A stretch of DNA of 64,000 nt from positions 310,001-374,000 of the forward strand of contig NZ_JAAVJI010000001.1 of NCBI RefSeq assembly GCF_012033695.1, written 5' to 3'. The stretch comes from Pseudomonas quercus. Its GTDB lineage: Bacteria; Pseudomonadota; Gammaproteobacteria; Pseudomonadales; Pseudomonadaceae. The notes below the pieces were generated by a model. It was not told the DNA's origin. It was given only the letters and a program-made list of their open reading frames with translations, and searched no databases. Position 1 is the stretch's first letter. Every line of letters begins with the position of its first letter. A program made the translations under genes and the position numbers. Of the stretch, positions 16,976 to 25,690 are shown piece after piece.

Positions 16976-17884
16976 TCAGCGAGCGTCAGGCGGTGGCGTG
17001 CCCATGGCCGACACCAGGTGGTCCACGTTGTAGCGGAACATGCGGGCATAGGTTGGCGCGGGGCCGTTGGGAGCACTCAGCGCCTCCACATAGAGCGCAC
17101 CACCGGGCCGTGCGCCACTGGCCGCGGCGATCTGCTGCACCAGCCGCGGGTCGGCGGCGTTTTCGAAGAAATAGGCTGCCACGTGTTCGCGCTTGATCTG
17201 TTGTATCAGCGCCGCCACATCGGCTGCGGAGGCCTCGTTCTCGGTGGAAAAGCCCAGGGGTGAGAGGAACGTCACCCCATAGGCGTCCCCAAAGTAGCCG
17301 AAGGCGTCGTGGGAGGTCAGCACCTTGCGCCTGGCTGCGGGTATGGCCTGGATCCGGCTGCGGGCGTAGGCATCCAACGCCTTGAGCTGTGTGAGGTAGG
17401 CCTGGCCATTGCGGGCGTAGTCTGAGGCATGGGTGGGGTCTTGGTGTTGCAGGGCGGTGATGATGTTTGTCACGTACACCTGCGCGTTGACGGCACTGTT
17501 CCAGGCATGGGGGTCCACAACGGTCACACCGTCTTCCTGCAAGGCTCGGGTATGAATACCCTGGGACAGCACTACCGGCGGCTTCGAATAGCCGGAGGCC
17601 TGAATCAGGCGGTCCATCCAGCCCTCCAGGTGCAAGCCGCTTACGAATACGATGTCTGCGCCATGCAGCGCCTGGGCGTCGGCTGGGGAGGGCTCGTACA
17701 CATGGGGGTCACCGTCAGGCCCTATCAGCGACGTTACCGCCACATGATCGCCCCCCACGGTGCGCACCATGTCTGCAATCACCGTAAAGGACGCCACAGC
17801 CTGCAAGGGTTGAGCGTGCGCGGTCACGGCGCCCAGGCCGGCCATCAGGGCCACCAGGCCCCGCCATAGAACAGTCAGCGTCAT
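16976..17884 (-). CDS. Metal ABC transporter substrate-binding protein (cluster A-I, zinc/manganese)
   Basis: Starting at 17884 the product has 302 residues with a Sec signal (VALMAGLGAVTAHA). It shows the cluster A-I metal-site architecture: His in GDPHVYEPSPAD near residue 63, His in DPHAWNS near 125, His in LTSHDAFGYFG near 195, and a C-terminal Glu/Asp ligand region (ENAADPRL). The His-rich loop of classical ZnuA is absent, as in AztC-type proteins. Its ATG overlaps the permease stop. The Zur-like site at the head of the operon supports zinc as cargo. Confidence 0.85.
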   Translation of the reverse strand: MTLTVLWRGLVALMAGLGAVTAHAQPLQAVASFTVIADMVRTVGGDHVAVTSLIGPDGDPHVYEPSPADAQALHGADIVFVSGLHLEGWMDRLIQASGYSKPPVVLSQGIHTRALQEDGVTVVDPHAWNSAVNAQVYVTNIITALQHQDPTHASDYARNGQAYLTQLKALDAYARSRIQAIPAARRKVLTSHDAFGYFGDAYGVTFLSPLGFSTENEASAADVAALIQQIKREHVAAYFFENAADPRLVQQIAAASGARPGGALYVEALSAPNGPAPTYARMFRYNVDHLVSAMGTPPPDAR

Positions 17885-18762
17885 CAGTGAAGCTCCAGGT
17901 GTGATGCAGGAAGGGAAGGTGTGCGGCGCAGAAGGCCCCGTGGGCCGCAGAGCAAAGACAGGCCATAGCACCCGCTGGCCGACAACACGATGGCCGGGCC
18001 CGAGGCCACGCCCAGGTGATAGGACACGACCAGGCCTACAAACCCCGACAAGCTGGCAATCAAGGTCGCGACCGCCATCAACCCGACCAAGGAGCGGGCC
18101 CAGAAGCGGGCGGCGGTGGCGGGCAGCATCATGAGGCCCACGGCCATCAGGGTGCCCAATGTCTGAAAGCCTGCTACCAGGTTGATCACCACCAGCAGCA
18201 GGAAGAGCACGTGGTACAGCGACCCACGCCCGCCGACCGCGCGCATGAAGGCCGGGTCAACGCACTCGAATACCAGCGGGCGGTAGATCACAGCCAGCAA
18301 CAGCAACGTGAAGGAGGCGATACCGGCCACCAGCACTAGCGCAGGTGCATCGATGGCCAGAATGGTGCCGAACAGTACGTGGAGCAGGTCCACGCTGGAC
18401 CCGTGCAGCGACACGATCATCACCCCTGCCGCCAGCGACGTCAGGTAGAAGCTGGCAAAGCTGGCGTCTTCGTGCAGGGGCGTGAAGCGGCTCACCAGCC
18501 CGGCGAGCAGGGCGACAGTCAAGCCGGCGACCAGGCCGCCCAGGCCCATGGCGGGCAAGGACAGCCCGCCCAACAGGAACCCCACAGCCGCGCCCGGCAA
18601 CACCGCATGGCTCATGGCATCGCCCACCAGGCTCATGCGACGCAGTACCAGCAGCACGCCCACCGGGCCAGACCCTACGCCCATGGCCAGGCAGGCCGCC
18701 AGCGCGCGCCGCATAAAGCCGAACTCCACGAACGGTTGAATGGCAACGCTGTAGAACGTCAT
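17884..18762 (-). CDS. Metal ABC transporter permease (ZnuB/AztB type)
   Basis: A 292-residue protein with eight or nine membrane segments. It carries the ABC-3 family features MRRALAACLAMGVGSGPVGVLLVLRRMSLVGDAMSHAVLPGAA and GFQTLGTLMAVGLMMLPAATAR near residue 205. The start at 18762 overlaps the ATPase stop (TGATG-type overlap), and the binding-protein ATG overlaps its own stop, so the operon is tightly coupled. It forms the inner-membrane path for zinc (or manganese). Confidence 0.85.
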   Translation of the reverse strand: MTFYSVAIQPFVEFGFMRRALAACLAMGVGSGPVGVLLVLRRMSLVGDAMSHAVLPGAAVGFLLGGLSLPAMGLGGLVAGLTVALLAGLVSRFTPLHEDASFASFYLTSLAAGVMIVSLHGSSVDLLHVLFGTILAIDAPALVLVAGIASFTLLLLAVIYRPLVFECVDPAFMRAVGGRGSLYHVLFLLLVVINLVAGFQTLGTLMAVGLMMLPATAARFWARSLVGLMAVATLIASLSGFVGLVVSYHLGVASGPAIVLSASGCYGLSLLCGPRGLLRRTPSLPASHLELH

Positions 18763-19514
18763 GGTGCTACACCGGCAGGGCAGTACACCCACGGGCCGTT
18801 ATCTGTGCTGGCGGCGGCCAGGTGGCGCGCCTGGCGCAGGTGGTCGGCAACCAGCACAGTAGAGGTTGGCCCCCAGGCTACCAGGCGGCCCGCCATTAAC
18901 AGGGTAGAGGGAAAATGCTGCCGAACCTGTTCCAGGTCGTGCAGTACGGCAATCACAGTACGGCCTTGTTGGTGCCATTGTTGCACCAGACGTAGCAGGT
19001 CCTCGGTGGTGCGCGCATCCATGGCGTTGAATGGCTCGTCCAGTACGATCAGGGGCGCCTCCTGCAGCAACAGGCGGGCAAACAATACCCGTTGCAGCTG
19101 CCCCGAAGACAAAGCCGCGATGCTGCGCTGTTCGAAACCCGGCAGGCCTACGGTGGCCAGGCAGTCGGTCACCTGCTGTGCTTGAGCACGGCTGTGCCGA
19201 CGCAGGGCGCCTGAGGTACGCCAGGCACCCATGGCCACCAGATCGGCCACGGTGAGTGGAAACCCTCGGTCTATTTCAGCCGCCTGGGGCAGGTAGCCAA
19301 TGGCCTGCGCGCTAAGCGTACCCAGGCTGATGCAGCCACGGGCAGGGCGGAGCAGGCCCACCAAGGCCTTGGCCAAGGTGGATTTTCCAGCGCCATTGGG
19401 CCCAACGATTGCAGTGAGGCTGCCCATTGCGAAGCTACCGCTAAGCCCTTGCACGGCGGCATGGCGATCATAGGCCAACGTGAGGTCGGACAGTACAACG
19501 GCTGGAGGCGTCAT
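18759..19514 (-). CDS. Metal ABC transporter ATP-binding protein (ZnuC/AztA type)
   Basis: With the start at 19514 the protein has 251 residues. Walker A is GPNGAGKS near residue 40, signature LSSGQLQRVLFARLL near 140, Walker B LIVLDEPFNAMD near 160, and the switch His is in VLHDLEQV. It powers the adjoining permease. Its start codon overlaps the stop of a 35-codon membrane peptide gene (19511-19618). Confidence 0.85.
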   Translation of the reverse strand: MTPPAVVLSDLTLAYDRHAAVQGLSGSFAMGSLTAIVGPNGAGKSTLAKALVGLLRPARGCISLGTLSAQAIGYLPQAAEIDRGFPLTVADLVAMGAWRTSGALRRHSRAQAQQVTDCLATVGLPGFEQRSIAALSSGQLQRVLFARLLLQEAPLIVLDEPFNAMDARTTEDLLRLVQQWHQQGRTVIAVLHDLEQVRQHFPSTLLMAGRLVAWGPTSTVLVADHLRQARHLAAASTDNGPWVYCPAGVAP

Positions 19515-19618
19515 GGGACGGCCACCGCCCACCCGACCACCATCCACAACGCAAGCAGCACGCCGCCGGCCAGCAGTACCCGTTCCACTGCAGAACGGGC
19601 AATAAACGATGTGTGCAT
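19511..19618 (-). CDS. Small single-span membrane peptide in the zinc operon
   Basis: A 35-residue open frame whose ATG is at 19618 and whose TGA overlaps the ATG of the ATPase. The product has a short polar head (MHTSFIARSAVERV) followed by about 20 hydrophobic residues (LLAGGVLLALWMVVGWAVAV). The position between rpmE2 and the ATPase and the start/stop overlap argue that it is translated. No family is recognised; it may be an accessory subunit or a leader coupling translation to the ATPase. Confidence 0.5.
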   Translation of the reverse strand: MHTSFIARSAVERVLLAGGVLLALWMVVGWAVAVP

Positions 19619-19650
19619 ACCGGTGCCTGCCCCACCTAGGTGATCAGCGT

Positions 19651-19911
19651 TTACTTGGGTTGGCCGGCGAAGCCAGCGAAGCGCTTGTTGAACCCTGCCA
19701 CACGGCCCTCGGTTTTCGCCTTGCGTTCCTGGCCGGTATACACCGGATGTGAAGCACTGGAGACGTCCAGGGTGACATAGGGGTAGGTGTTGCCATCGGT
19801 ATGAGTGAAGGTCTTGTCCGTGCTGACGGTGGAGCCGATGAGCCAAAAGGCGTCGGCACCGACGTCGTGGAACAGGACGGGGCGGTAGACTGGGTGAATG
19901 TCAGGTTTCAT
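19651..19911 (-). CDS. rpmE2: Ribosomal protein L31 type B
   Basis: An 86-residue protein beginning [16 protein letters not shown] and containing [18 protein letters not shown] and [10 protein letters not shown], the L31 family pattern. It lacks the CxxC zinc-ribbon cysteines of L31A, so it is the zinc-free paralogue that replaces L31 under zinc starvation. A Zur-type palindrome lies 16 bases upstream. It leads the zinc ABC operon. Confidence 0.92.
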   Translation of the reverse strand: MKPDIHPVYRPVLFHDVGADAFWLIGSTVSTDKTFTHTDGNTYPYVTLDVSSASHPVYTGQERKAKTEGRVAGFNKRFAGFAGQPK

Positions 19912-19926
19912 GCCTTTCTCCATAAT

Positions 19927-19939
19927 GTTATACAGTAAC
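19927..19939 (-). promoter_or_regulatory. Zur-type operator
   Basis: GTTATACAGTAAC matches 11 of 13 positions of the palindrome GTTATANTATAAC that is known for Zur sites, and its flanks (AAT before, AAT after) extend the symmetry. It lies 16 bases before rpmE2, in the expected promoter region. Zur repression of paralogous L31 genes and zinc importers is well established. Confidence 0.7.
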
Positions 19940-20113
19940 AATATAGAGAGAAGCGATGCCCCTGACAAGGCCTATTGGCCACGCGCACCCAGCATGGCGT
20001 GCTCAAGGTGTATACAAAGGCGCGCACTCAGGGTAATGAATAGGCGCAAACGTGGCAGGTAAGCACCTACCCTTGGCCCCACACTTTCCCGGAAGCACCT
20101 GACCGAGCATCGA

Positions 20114-21124
20114 ATGAGCGACAGACGGCTTTTCAGCGGCGCCATGCAAGGCAAGAATTTCCGCTACGTGCAGCACAGCAGAAATGCCAAGCCGGTGCAG
20201 TCCCGTGTGGGCTTTATTCTGCTGGAGCATTTTTCACTGCCTGCGTTCACCCAGGCGCTGGATACGCTGGTCACGGCCAACCTGCTGCAGCCCGAAGCCT
20301 TCAGCACGTGCACCCTCACGCTCACAGGCGAGGAGGTGGTGAGCGACTTAGGGCTGGTGATCCGGCCGGACAGCAGCTTGGCCCAGTGTCGCCTGGAAGC
20401 GCTGAACCTGCTGGTGGTGTGTGGCGGCTTTCGCACGTTGTTGCAGAGCGATGCTGCGCTTAGGGCCGCGCTTAAACGCGCTTGCGAGAAAGGTGTAGCC
20501 TTGGCGGGGCTATGGAACGGTGCCTGGTTCCTGGGGCAGGCCGGCCTGCTGGACGGTTACCGCTGCGCGATTCACCCCGAGCACAGGCCGGCCCTGGCAG
20601 AAATTGCCCAGCACAGCCAGGTCACCAGCGAAAGCTACATCGCCGACCGCAACCGCTACACCGCCGCCAGCCCCAATGGCGCGTTCAACATGGTGCTGGA
20701 ATGGATCGGCCAGAGCAGTGGCGCCGCACTGGTAGATGGCATCGTGGACATCCTGGCCTTTGAAGCTTCGCGTTACAAACGGGTTAACCCCAAGCTGCAA
20801 CTCAAGCTTACGGCTCCCCTGCGCGAAGTGGTCAAGCTGATGGAAGCCAATCTGGAAGAACCCCTGGACCTCACCCAGATCGCTGCCTATGTGACCCGCT
20901 CGCGGCGGCAGATCGAGCGGCTGTTCCAGCAGCAACTCAATACCACACCCTTGCGGTATTACCTGGAGCTGCGCGTGACCGAAGGCCGTCGCCTTTTACA
21001 GCACTCCAGCCTGAGCGTGGTGCAAGTCGCGGTGGCCTGCGGATTCGTGTCGCCCAGCCATTTCAGCAAGTGCTATACCGCGTTCTTCGGCCACCCGCCC
21101 TCCAAGGAACAGCGGCTGGGCTAA
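20114..21124 (+). CDS. GlxA-type transcriptional regulator (DJ-1/PfpI domain plus AraC HTH)
   Basis: A 336-residue protein. Residues about 30-200 form a DJ-1/PfpI-like amidotransferase fold (VGFILLEHFSLPAFTQALDTL ... VCGGFRTL ... GVALAGLWNGAWFLGQAGLLDG), with no nucleophilic Cys at the elbow (GLWNGAW), so the domain senses rather than catalyses. Residues about 235-330 are a double helix-turn-helix of AraC type (LTQIAAYVTRSRRQIERLF ... VQVAVACGFVSPSHFSKCYTAFFG). Close relatives in Pseudomonas control glycine betaine, carnitine or arginine catabolism. The target is not evident here; the nearest candidate is the convergent solute-binding protein gene. Confidence 0.85.
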   Translation: MSDRRLFSGAMQGKNFRYVQHSRNAKPVQSRVGFILLEHFSLPAFTQALDTLVTANLLQPEAFSTCTLTLTGEEVVSDLGLVIRPDSSLAQCRLEALNLLVVCGGFRTLLQSDAALRAALKRACEKGVALAGLWNGAWFLGQAGLLDGYRCAIHPEHRPALAEIAQHSQVTSESYIADRNRYTAASPNGAFNMVLEWIGQSSGAALVDGIVDILAFEASRYKRVNPKLQLKLTAPLREVVKLMEANLEEPLDLTQIAAYVTRSRRQIERLFQQQLNTTPLRYYLELRVTEGRRLLQHSSLSVVQVAVACGFVSPSHFSKCYTAFFGHPPSKEQRLG

Positions 21125-21136
21125 AAAGCGGTTCCA

Positions 21137-21904
21137 TCACGTGCCCGGGGCCAGCCATTTGCGCATCACAGCCTCGTAAGTACCATTTTCCCGTACCCGG
21201 GCCAGTGCTGCCTGGAAGCGCGCCACGGTAGGTGCAGGCGTGCCGTTGCTAAAGGCCATGTTGAGCCCGACGGGGCTGCTCAAGGCGGGCAGGGGTAGCG
21301 AACGTACCAAGGCCTTGGCAGGGTCATCGCCGTTCTTGCGCATCAGGTAGTTGGCATTGAGCTCGTTGGAGATCCACAGCTCCACATGCTCCACTTTGAG
21401 CATGCGGTAGTTGTGCTCGTACCGGTTGCTCGATTGCAGCTCAACCCCAGGCTTGAAGCCGTGGGCCAACAGATATTGCTGGCCTACGTCCATGTTGACC
21501 GTTGCGATCTGATGGCCGTGTGCCTGCTCCAGGCTGTCCAAGTGGACAGGCCGTTCGGCCAAGCTATAGAGATACCAATTGGTCGGGGCAATAGGGCCGA
21601 TCCATTGAAAGCGTTGCTCGCGCTCAGGCGTACGTGCAATCGAGTAGATCAGCACGTTCGGCACGCTCAACGCCCGATCGTAGGCGCGTGCCCACGGCAT
21701 GACCTGAATCGGCACTTCCATCCCGGCTTCCTTCATCACCGCCCGGACGATTTCAGTGCTGAAACCGGTAACGCCACCGTCCTCAGTCATGTTGTACGGC
21801 GGCATTTCTTCCGTAACCGCCTCAATCTCGTTCTCGGCCCATACGGGGGCAGTAGCGGCCATGAACAACGTGGCAAACCATAAGTGCTTCATCGAGCCAT
21901 TCAT
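21137..21904 (-). CDS. Periplasmic solute-binding protein, SBP_bac_3-like
   Basis: A 255-residue protein with a signal peptide (KHLWFATLFMAATAPVWAE). The mature part has the amino-acid-binding-protein opening (VTEEMPPYNMTEDGGVTGFSTEIVRAVMKEAG) and a MPWARAYDRAL segment typical of the orphan subfamily that lacks its own ABC genes. No transporter genes adjoin. The two candidate starts (21904 and 21892) differ by four residues. The ligand is unknown. Confidence 0.75.
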   Translation of the reverse strand: MNGSMKHLWFATLFMAATAPVWAENEIEAVTEEMPPYNMTEDGGVTGFSTEIVRAVMKEAGMEVPIQVMPWARAYDRALSVPNVLIYSIARTPEREQRFQWIGPIAPTNWYLYSLAERPVHLDSLEQAHGHQIATVNMDVGQQYLLAHGFKPGVELQSSNRYEHNYRMLKVEHVELWISNELNANYLMRKNGDDPAKALVRSLPLPALSSPVGLNMAFSNGTPAPTVARFQAALARVRENGTYEAVMRKWLAPGT

Positions 21905-21986
21905 GGCGGCAAGGGCTCCTGTGCAGTGAGTCTGTGTTGACAGGCAGGCATTGGTAAAACGTTGGATTCACCAGGCCACCAGGGTT

Positions 21987-22817
21987 TCAATCACTGTTGG
22001 CGCCTGCGGCCATCGGCTCGGGCATCACGCCCATGAACATGCCTAAGTCTTCCATCTGGGCCAGGGCCATCTCAGGCCCTGCCTGAACCCGGCACCCTTT
22101 GGCCTTGGCGAGCTTCAACAGCGCCGTGTTCGCGGGCTTGGTGACCACGTCCGCCACTAGCGTGTGAGGAGCAAGGTCAGCCAGCTGTTCGGCCGGCAAA
22201 GGCGTTTCTCCAGTGTCGCCCATGCCAACGGCCGAGGCATTGATCACCAGGTCATAGGTTGCCAGGTGCTGCACCTGTGCATCTAGCACTGCCTCGCCAA
22301 AGGCTTCGCCCAAAGCCGATGACAGATGAGCAACACGGGCGGCGTCAGGGTCTATGATGTCCAGCACCGCCAGGCCCCCGCTTAGCAAGCTATAGGCAAT
22401 AGCCGCGCCTGCGCCGCCGGCCCCCAGCAGCAGGGCACGCTTGCCGGCAGGGTTGAAGCCATGACTCGCCGCAGCCTTTATGAAACCTTCGCCGTCTACA
22501 TTGTCACCCAGCAGCTGGCCTTGTGCCGTTCGCCGAATCACGTTCACGGACTGCAACAGCCGCGCCCGTGCACTCACTTCGTCGAGCAGGGGTACCACGG
22601 CCTGCTTATAGGGTACGGTGATTACGCAACCGCGCAGGTTGTTCCAGCCTCGCAGGGTAGACATCAAGGCGGGTATGGCCTCGGCCTGCAGATCAATAGG
22701 CAGCATGGCCAGGTCCAGCCCCTGGGCCTGAAACCACCGGTTGAAGTTGGTAGGGGACTGGACCTGGGCAATGGGGCTCCCCACGATGGCAACCAAACCT
22801 GTAGTGCCATGGATCAT
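21987..22817 (-). CDS. Shikimate/quinate dehydrogenase-like protein (AroE paralogue)
   Basis: A 276-residue protein of the shikimate dehydrogenase fold. The catalytic-lysine motif TVPYKQ is intact near residue 66, and the NAD(P) loop LLGAGGAGAA near 130 is present. Two signature positions differ from biosynthetic AroE: SPTNFN replaces the SxSxxxHN substrate loop and NVDGEG replaces NTDGxG. That points to a catabolic or altered-substrate paralogue rather than the housekeeping enzyme. It diverges from an MHS-type carrier, suggesting uptake and oxidation of a shikimate- or quinate-like compound. Confidence 0.75.
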   Translation of the reverse strand: MIHGTTGLVAIVGSPIAQVQSPTNFNRWFQAQGLDLAMLPIDLQAEAIPALMSTLRGWNNLRGCVITVPYKQAVVPLLDEVSARARLLQSVNVIRRTAQGQLLGDNVDGEGFIKAAASHGFNPAGKRALLLGAGGAGAAIAYSLLSGGLAVLDIIDPDAARVAHLSSALGEAFGEAVLDAQVQHLATYDLVINASAVGMGDTGETPLPAEQLADLAPHTLVADVVTKPANTALLKLAKAKGCRVQAGPEMALAQMEDLGMFMGVMPEPMAAGANSD

Positions 22818-22976
22818 AGTCGTCGGTGTCCTTTGGGCTGAGGGTATCGAAAGGCGACCTGTGGGCCGGTGTAGAGCGGTTTTCGCGTTTCTGGCTATGC
22901 CGGTGACGTTTCTTGAACAGGGCCGTGTGCGCTTCGTTGGTGATAATCCTACAGATCAATGATCTGGAGCGCGTGC

Positions 22977-24329
22977 ATGGTCACTCAAACCCCTGAGCAG
23001 GTTTCCCCCGCAACGCTTCGCAAGGTCATCGCGGCAGCGGCCATTGGCAACTTTGTGGAATGGTTCGACTTTGCCGTCTATGGCTTTCTGGCCACCCTCA
23101 TAGCCAACCAGTTTTTTACGGGGAGCAGCCCCAGTGTAGGCCTGCTGAAAACCTTTGCGGTGTTTGCGGTCGCTTTTGCCCTGCGCCCCTTGGGCGGCAT
23201 TGTATTCGGCGCCTTAGGCGACCGGCTGGGGCGAAAGCGCATACTGTCGATCACTATTTTGATGATGGCAGGCGCCACAACCTTGATCGGGCTGCTACCC
23301 ACCTATGCCAGCATCGGGGTAATGGCGCCGGTGCTGCTAACCCTGGCGCGCTGTGTCCAGGGGTTCTCGGCCGGTGGGGAGTACGCCGGTGCTGTGGCCT
23401 ACCTGATGGAACACGCCCCACGGCATAAACGGGCCTGGTACGGCAGCTTCGTGCCGGTGTCTACCTTTTCCGCTTTTGCCGTGGCGGCGGTATTGGCCTA
23501 TGCCTTGGAGGCCAGCCTGTCGCCCGATGCCATGGCAAGCTGGGGCTGGCGAGTGCCGTTCCTGGTGGCGGCGCCTCTGGGCATCGTGGGCTTGTTCCTG
23601 CGCTGGCGCATGGAGGAAACCCCAGCGTTCAAAGCCGTTCAAGTGGAGGGCAAGGGGCATGCCCATTCGCCACTCAAGGCCACCTTGCGCCACCACGGCC
23701 GCGCGATTGGCTGCCTGGGGGCGTTCATTTCACTTACCGCGTTATCGTTCTACATGTTCACTACGTACTTCGCCACCTACCTTCAAGTAGCTGGCCACCT
23801 GAGTCGTGCACAAGCGTTGCTGGTCTCTACCGTTGCCCTGTTATTCGCCGCTGCCGCTTGCCCATTGGCGGGCGCCTTTTCAGACCGTGTGGGCCGGCGC
23901 AAAACCGTTGGTTTCACCTGTTTGTGGGTCATGGTCACAGTGTTTCCGGCCTACTGGCTGGCCGGTTCGGGTGCCGTCGCCCCGGCCATTGCCGGTGTGC
24001 TGATGCTGGCTGTGGGGGCTTTGCTGTGTGGCGTGGTAACGGCGGCGCTGCTGGCTGAGACCTTCCCCACCCGCACTCGCTACACGGCCTCGGCCATTAC
24101 CTACAACATGGCCTATACCTTGTTCGGCGGTACGGCGCCGCTGGTTGCTACCTGGCTTATCGATGTCACGGGCAGCAGCCTGGCCCCTGCGTTCTACCTG
24201 GTAGCCATTGCCTTGCTGGCGCTGGCAGGCGGCCTGGCCTTGCCGGAAACCTACCGCATTTCCCTGCATGGGGAAGAGGACGCCACCCTGGCCTTCCATC
24301 CCGAAGCTGGTCAGGCCCCTGCGGCCTGA
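22977..24329 (+). CDS. MFS transporter, metabolite:H+ symporter (MHS) type
   Basis: Starting at 22977 (TGGAG lies 8 bases upstream; 22959 is an unsupported alternative) the product has 450 residues and 12 hydrophobic segments. It opens with AAAIGNFVEWFDFAVYGFLA and has GALGDRLGRKR between segments 2 and 3 and FSDRVGRRK between 8 and 9, features of the MHS subfamily that carries shikimate, alpha-ketoglutarate, citrate or proline. It diverges from the AroE-like gene, so a shikimate-type cyclic acid is a reasonable guess. Confidence 0.8.
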   Translation: MVTQTPEQVSPATLRKVIAAAAIGNFVEWFDFAVYGFLATLIANQFFTGSSPSVGLLKTFAVFAVAFALRPLGGIVFGALGDRLGRKRILSITILMMAGATTLIGLLPTYASIGVMAPVLLTLARCVQGFSAGGEYAGAVAYLMEHAPRHKRAWYGSFVPVSTFSAFAVAAVLAYALEASLSPDAMASWGWRVPFLVAAPLGIVGLFLRWRMEETPAFKAVQVEGKGHAHSPLKATLRHHGRAIGCLGAFISLTALSFYMFTTYFATYLQVAGHLSRAQALLVSTVALLFAAAACPLAGAFSDRVGRRKTVGFTCLWVMVTVFPAYWLAGSGAVAPAIAGVLMLAVGALLCGVVTAALLAETFPTRTRYTASAITYNMAYTLFGGTAPLVATWLIDVTGSSLAPAFYLVAIALLALAGGLALPETYRISLHGEEDATLAFHPEAGQAPAA

Positions 24330-24469
24330 TGTAACTCTTTTCATCCATCGTGCTTATAAAAAACTGAACCAGCGCCAAGCGGTACGCCCTAACCTGACGA
24401 GTACTTTAAAAGCGCTTGCACACGGCTGCCTCTAGGGCCCTTAAGGGCCGTCCATTCAGGAGATACACG

Positions 24470-24931
24470 ATGACTGACGTGAACAAAGAAACCATTAGCG
24501 TACTGAACGACCTGATCGAAACCTCCAAAGACGGCGAAGCGGGTTTCAAGGACCTGGCTGAAAACACCAACAACGCCCACCTCAAAGCAGTCTTCACCAA
24601 AGCGGCGGGTGAAACCGCCAGCGCTGCTGCTGAACTGCAAGCACACGTGCGTAGCCTGGGCGGCGATCCGGAAACTACCACCAGCGTTGCCGGCGACCTG
24701 CACCGCCGCTGGGTAGACCTGAAGTCCGCCATCACTGGCAAGGACGACGCGGCCCTGCTCAACGAAGCCGAGCGCGGTGAAGACGTCGCGAAAAAGAGCT
24801 ACAAAAAAGCACTGGAGAACACTGAAATCTCCACCGAAGCCCGTGCATTGATCCAGAAGCAATTCGACGGCGTAATGCGCACCCACGACGAGGTCAAGGC
24901 CTTGCGTGACCAGGCGCGCGCTCAGAAGTAA
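24470..24931 (+). CDS. PA2169-family four-helix-bundle protein (DUF2383)
   Basis: A 153-residue helical protein (TISVLNDLIETSKDGEAGFKDLAE ... FTKAAGETASAAAELQAHVRSLGG ... LNEAERGEDVAKKSYKKALE) matching the DUF2383 ferritin-like fold found in stress-induced Pseudomonas proteins. Members are thought to be stress proteins; the biochemistry is unknown. It ends in a rho-independent terminator and is the last typical-composition gene before the AT-rich left flank of the secretion locus. Confidence 0.85.
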   Translation: MTDVNKETISVLNDLIETSKDGEAGFKDLAENTNNAHLKAVFTKAAGETASAAAELQAHVRSLGGDPETTTSVAGDLHRRWVDLKSAITGKDDAALLNEAERGEDVAKKSYKKALENTEISTEARALIQKQFDGVMRTHDEVKALRDQARAQK

Positions 24932-24941
24932 GCAGCGATGT

Positions 24942-24979
24942 GAGGCGGCGGTTGAACCGCTGCCTCGCTTGTTTTTTTC
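24942..24979 (+). terminator. Rho-independent terminator
   Basis: GAGGCGGCGG and CCGCTGCCTC form a 10-bp stem with one mismatch and a TTGAA loop, followed by GCTTG and seven Ts. It lies 10 bases after the DUF2383 stop codon. Confidence 0.85.
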
Positions 24980-25084
24980 TTTCGTCAGTTTCTATTTGAA
25001 AGAAGTCGTTAGTAGGTATCTAAAGCTTTTTACAAGGCCAATCGATGGCTTACAAACGTGTAATCTCGTGGTTTTTAACGGGTA

Positions 25085-25690
25085 TCAATCAGTCCTGTTA
25101 TTTGAACTGGAGACAGCCTTGCGCTTACTCCATTCTCTAAAAATCTCAAGGCTAGTAATTTTTAAAGCCTCATTTGACCCTAGTTTGGCCTCATAAAATC
25201 GAAGAGCATTATAAGTTTTATTAGGGTCAGCGACACAGCGCGTCATCAAGTCAAACAGACCAGGGCAGCCTAGGCCTATATTGGCTTTTACTGAGCCGTT
25301 AACCTCAATAACCAAGTCGCTGATCTGTTCGTTGGACAGGCTTTTTAGGCATTCTTCTACTTTTTTTATCAAGCTGCAAGTGTAGTCCAATTTGGCACTT
25401 GGTTGGTCGGGCGGGGTTATGCTGTAAGGCGCGCTATCTAGAAAATTGAAGCAGTCCAGCGTCCTTGCCGATGAATGAGCTATCACTTGATCTAGAAGCC
25501 TGGAAATATATCTTCTAATACAGTGCCCGGCCTTAGCAGGCTGATGTGCTTGCAAGGATGGTTGATTTGGTGTGTTGCCAGTTTTTTTGAATGCTGTAAG
25601 TATCACGTTATTATCTGCGCGGAAGCGGATAATGTCATCCAGTCTTACAATTTGGGTGGGCTTGAGGAATGAAGCTGGACTGATATCCAT
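25085..25690 (-). CDS. AT-rich orphan gene at the edge of the T3SS locus, candidate effector
   Basis: A 201-residue protein of no recognised family, starting MDISPASFLKPTQIVRL. Its codon use is markedly more AT-rich than the genes on either side. The N-terminal 50 residues are polar and flexible (FKKTGNTPNQPSLQAHQPAKAG), compatible with a secretion signal; the rest looks helical, with cysteines in RRYISRLLD...LDCFNF and LGCPGLFDLMTRCV. It has no signal peptide or membrane segment. Base composition and position next to a type III system suggest a horizontally acquired effector, but nothing in the sequence proves secretion. Confidence 0.5.
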   Translation of the reverse strand: MDISPASFLKPTQIVRLDDIIRFRADNNVILTAFKKTGNTPNQPSLQAHQPAKAGHCIRRYISRLLDQVIAHSSARTLDCFNFLDSAPYSITPPDQPSAKLDYTCSLIKKVEECLKSLSNEQISDLVIEVNGSVKANIGLGCPGLFDLMTRCVADPNKTYNALRFYEAKLGSNEALKITSLEIFREWSKRKAVSSSNNRTD

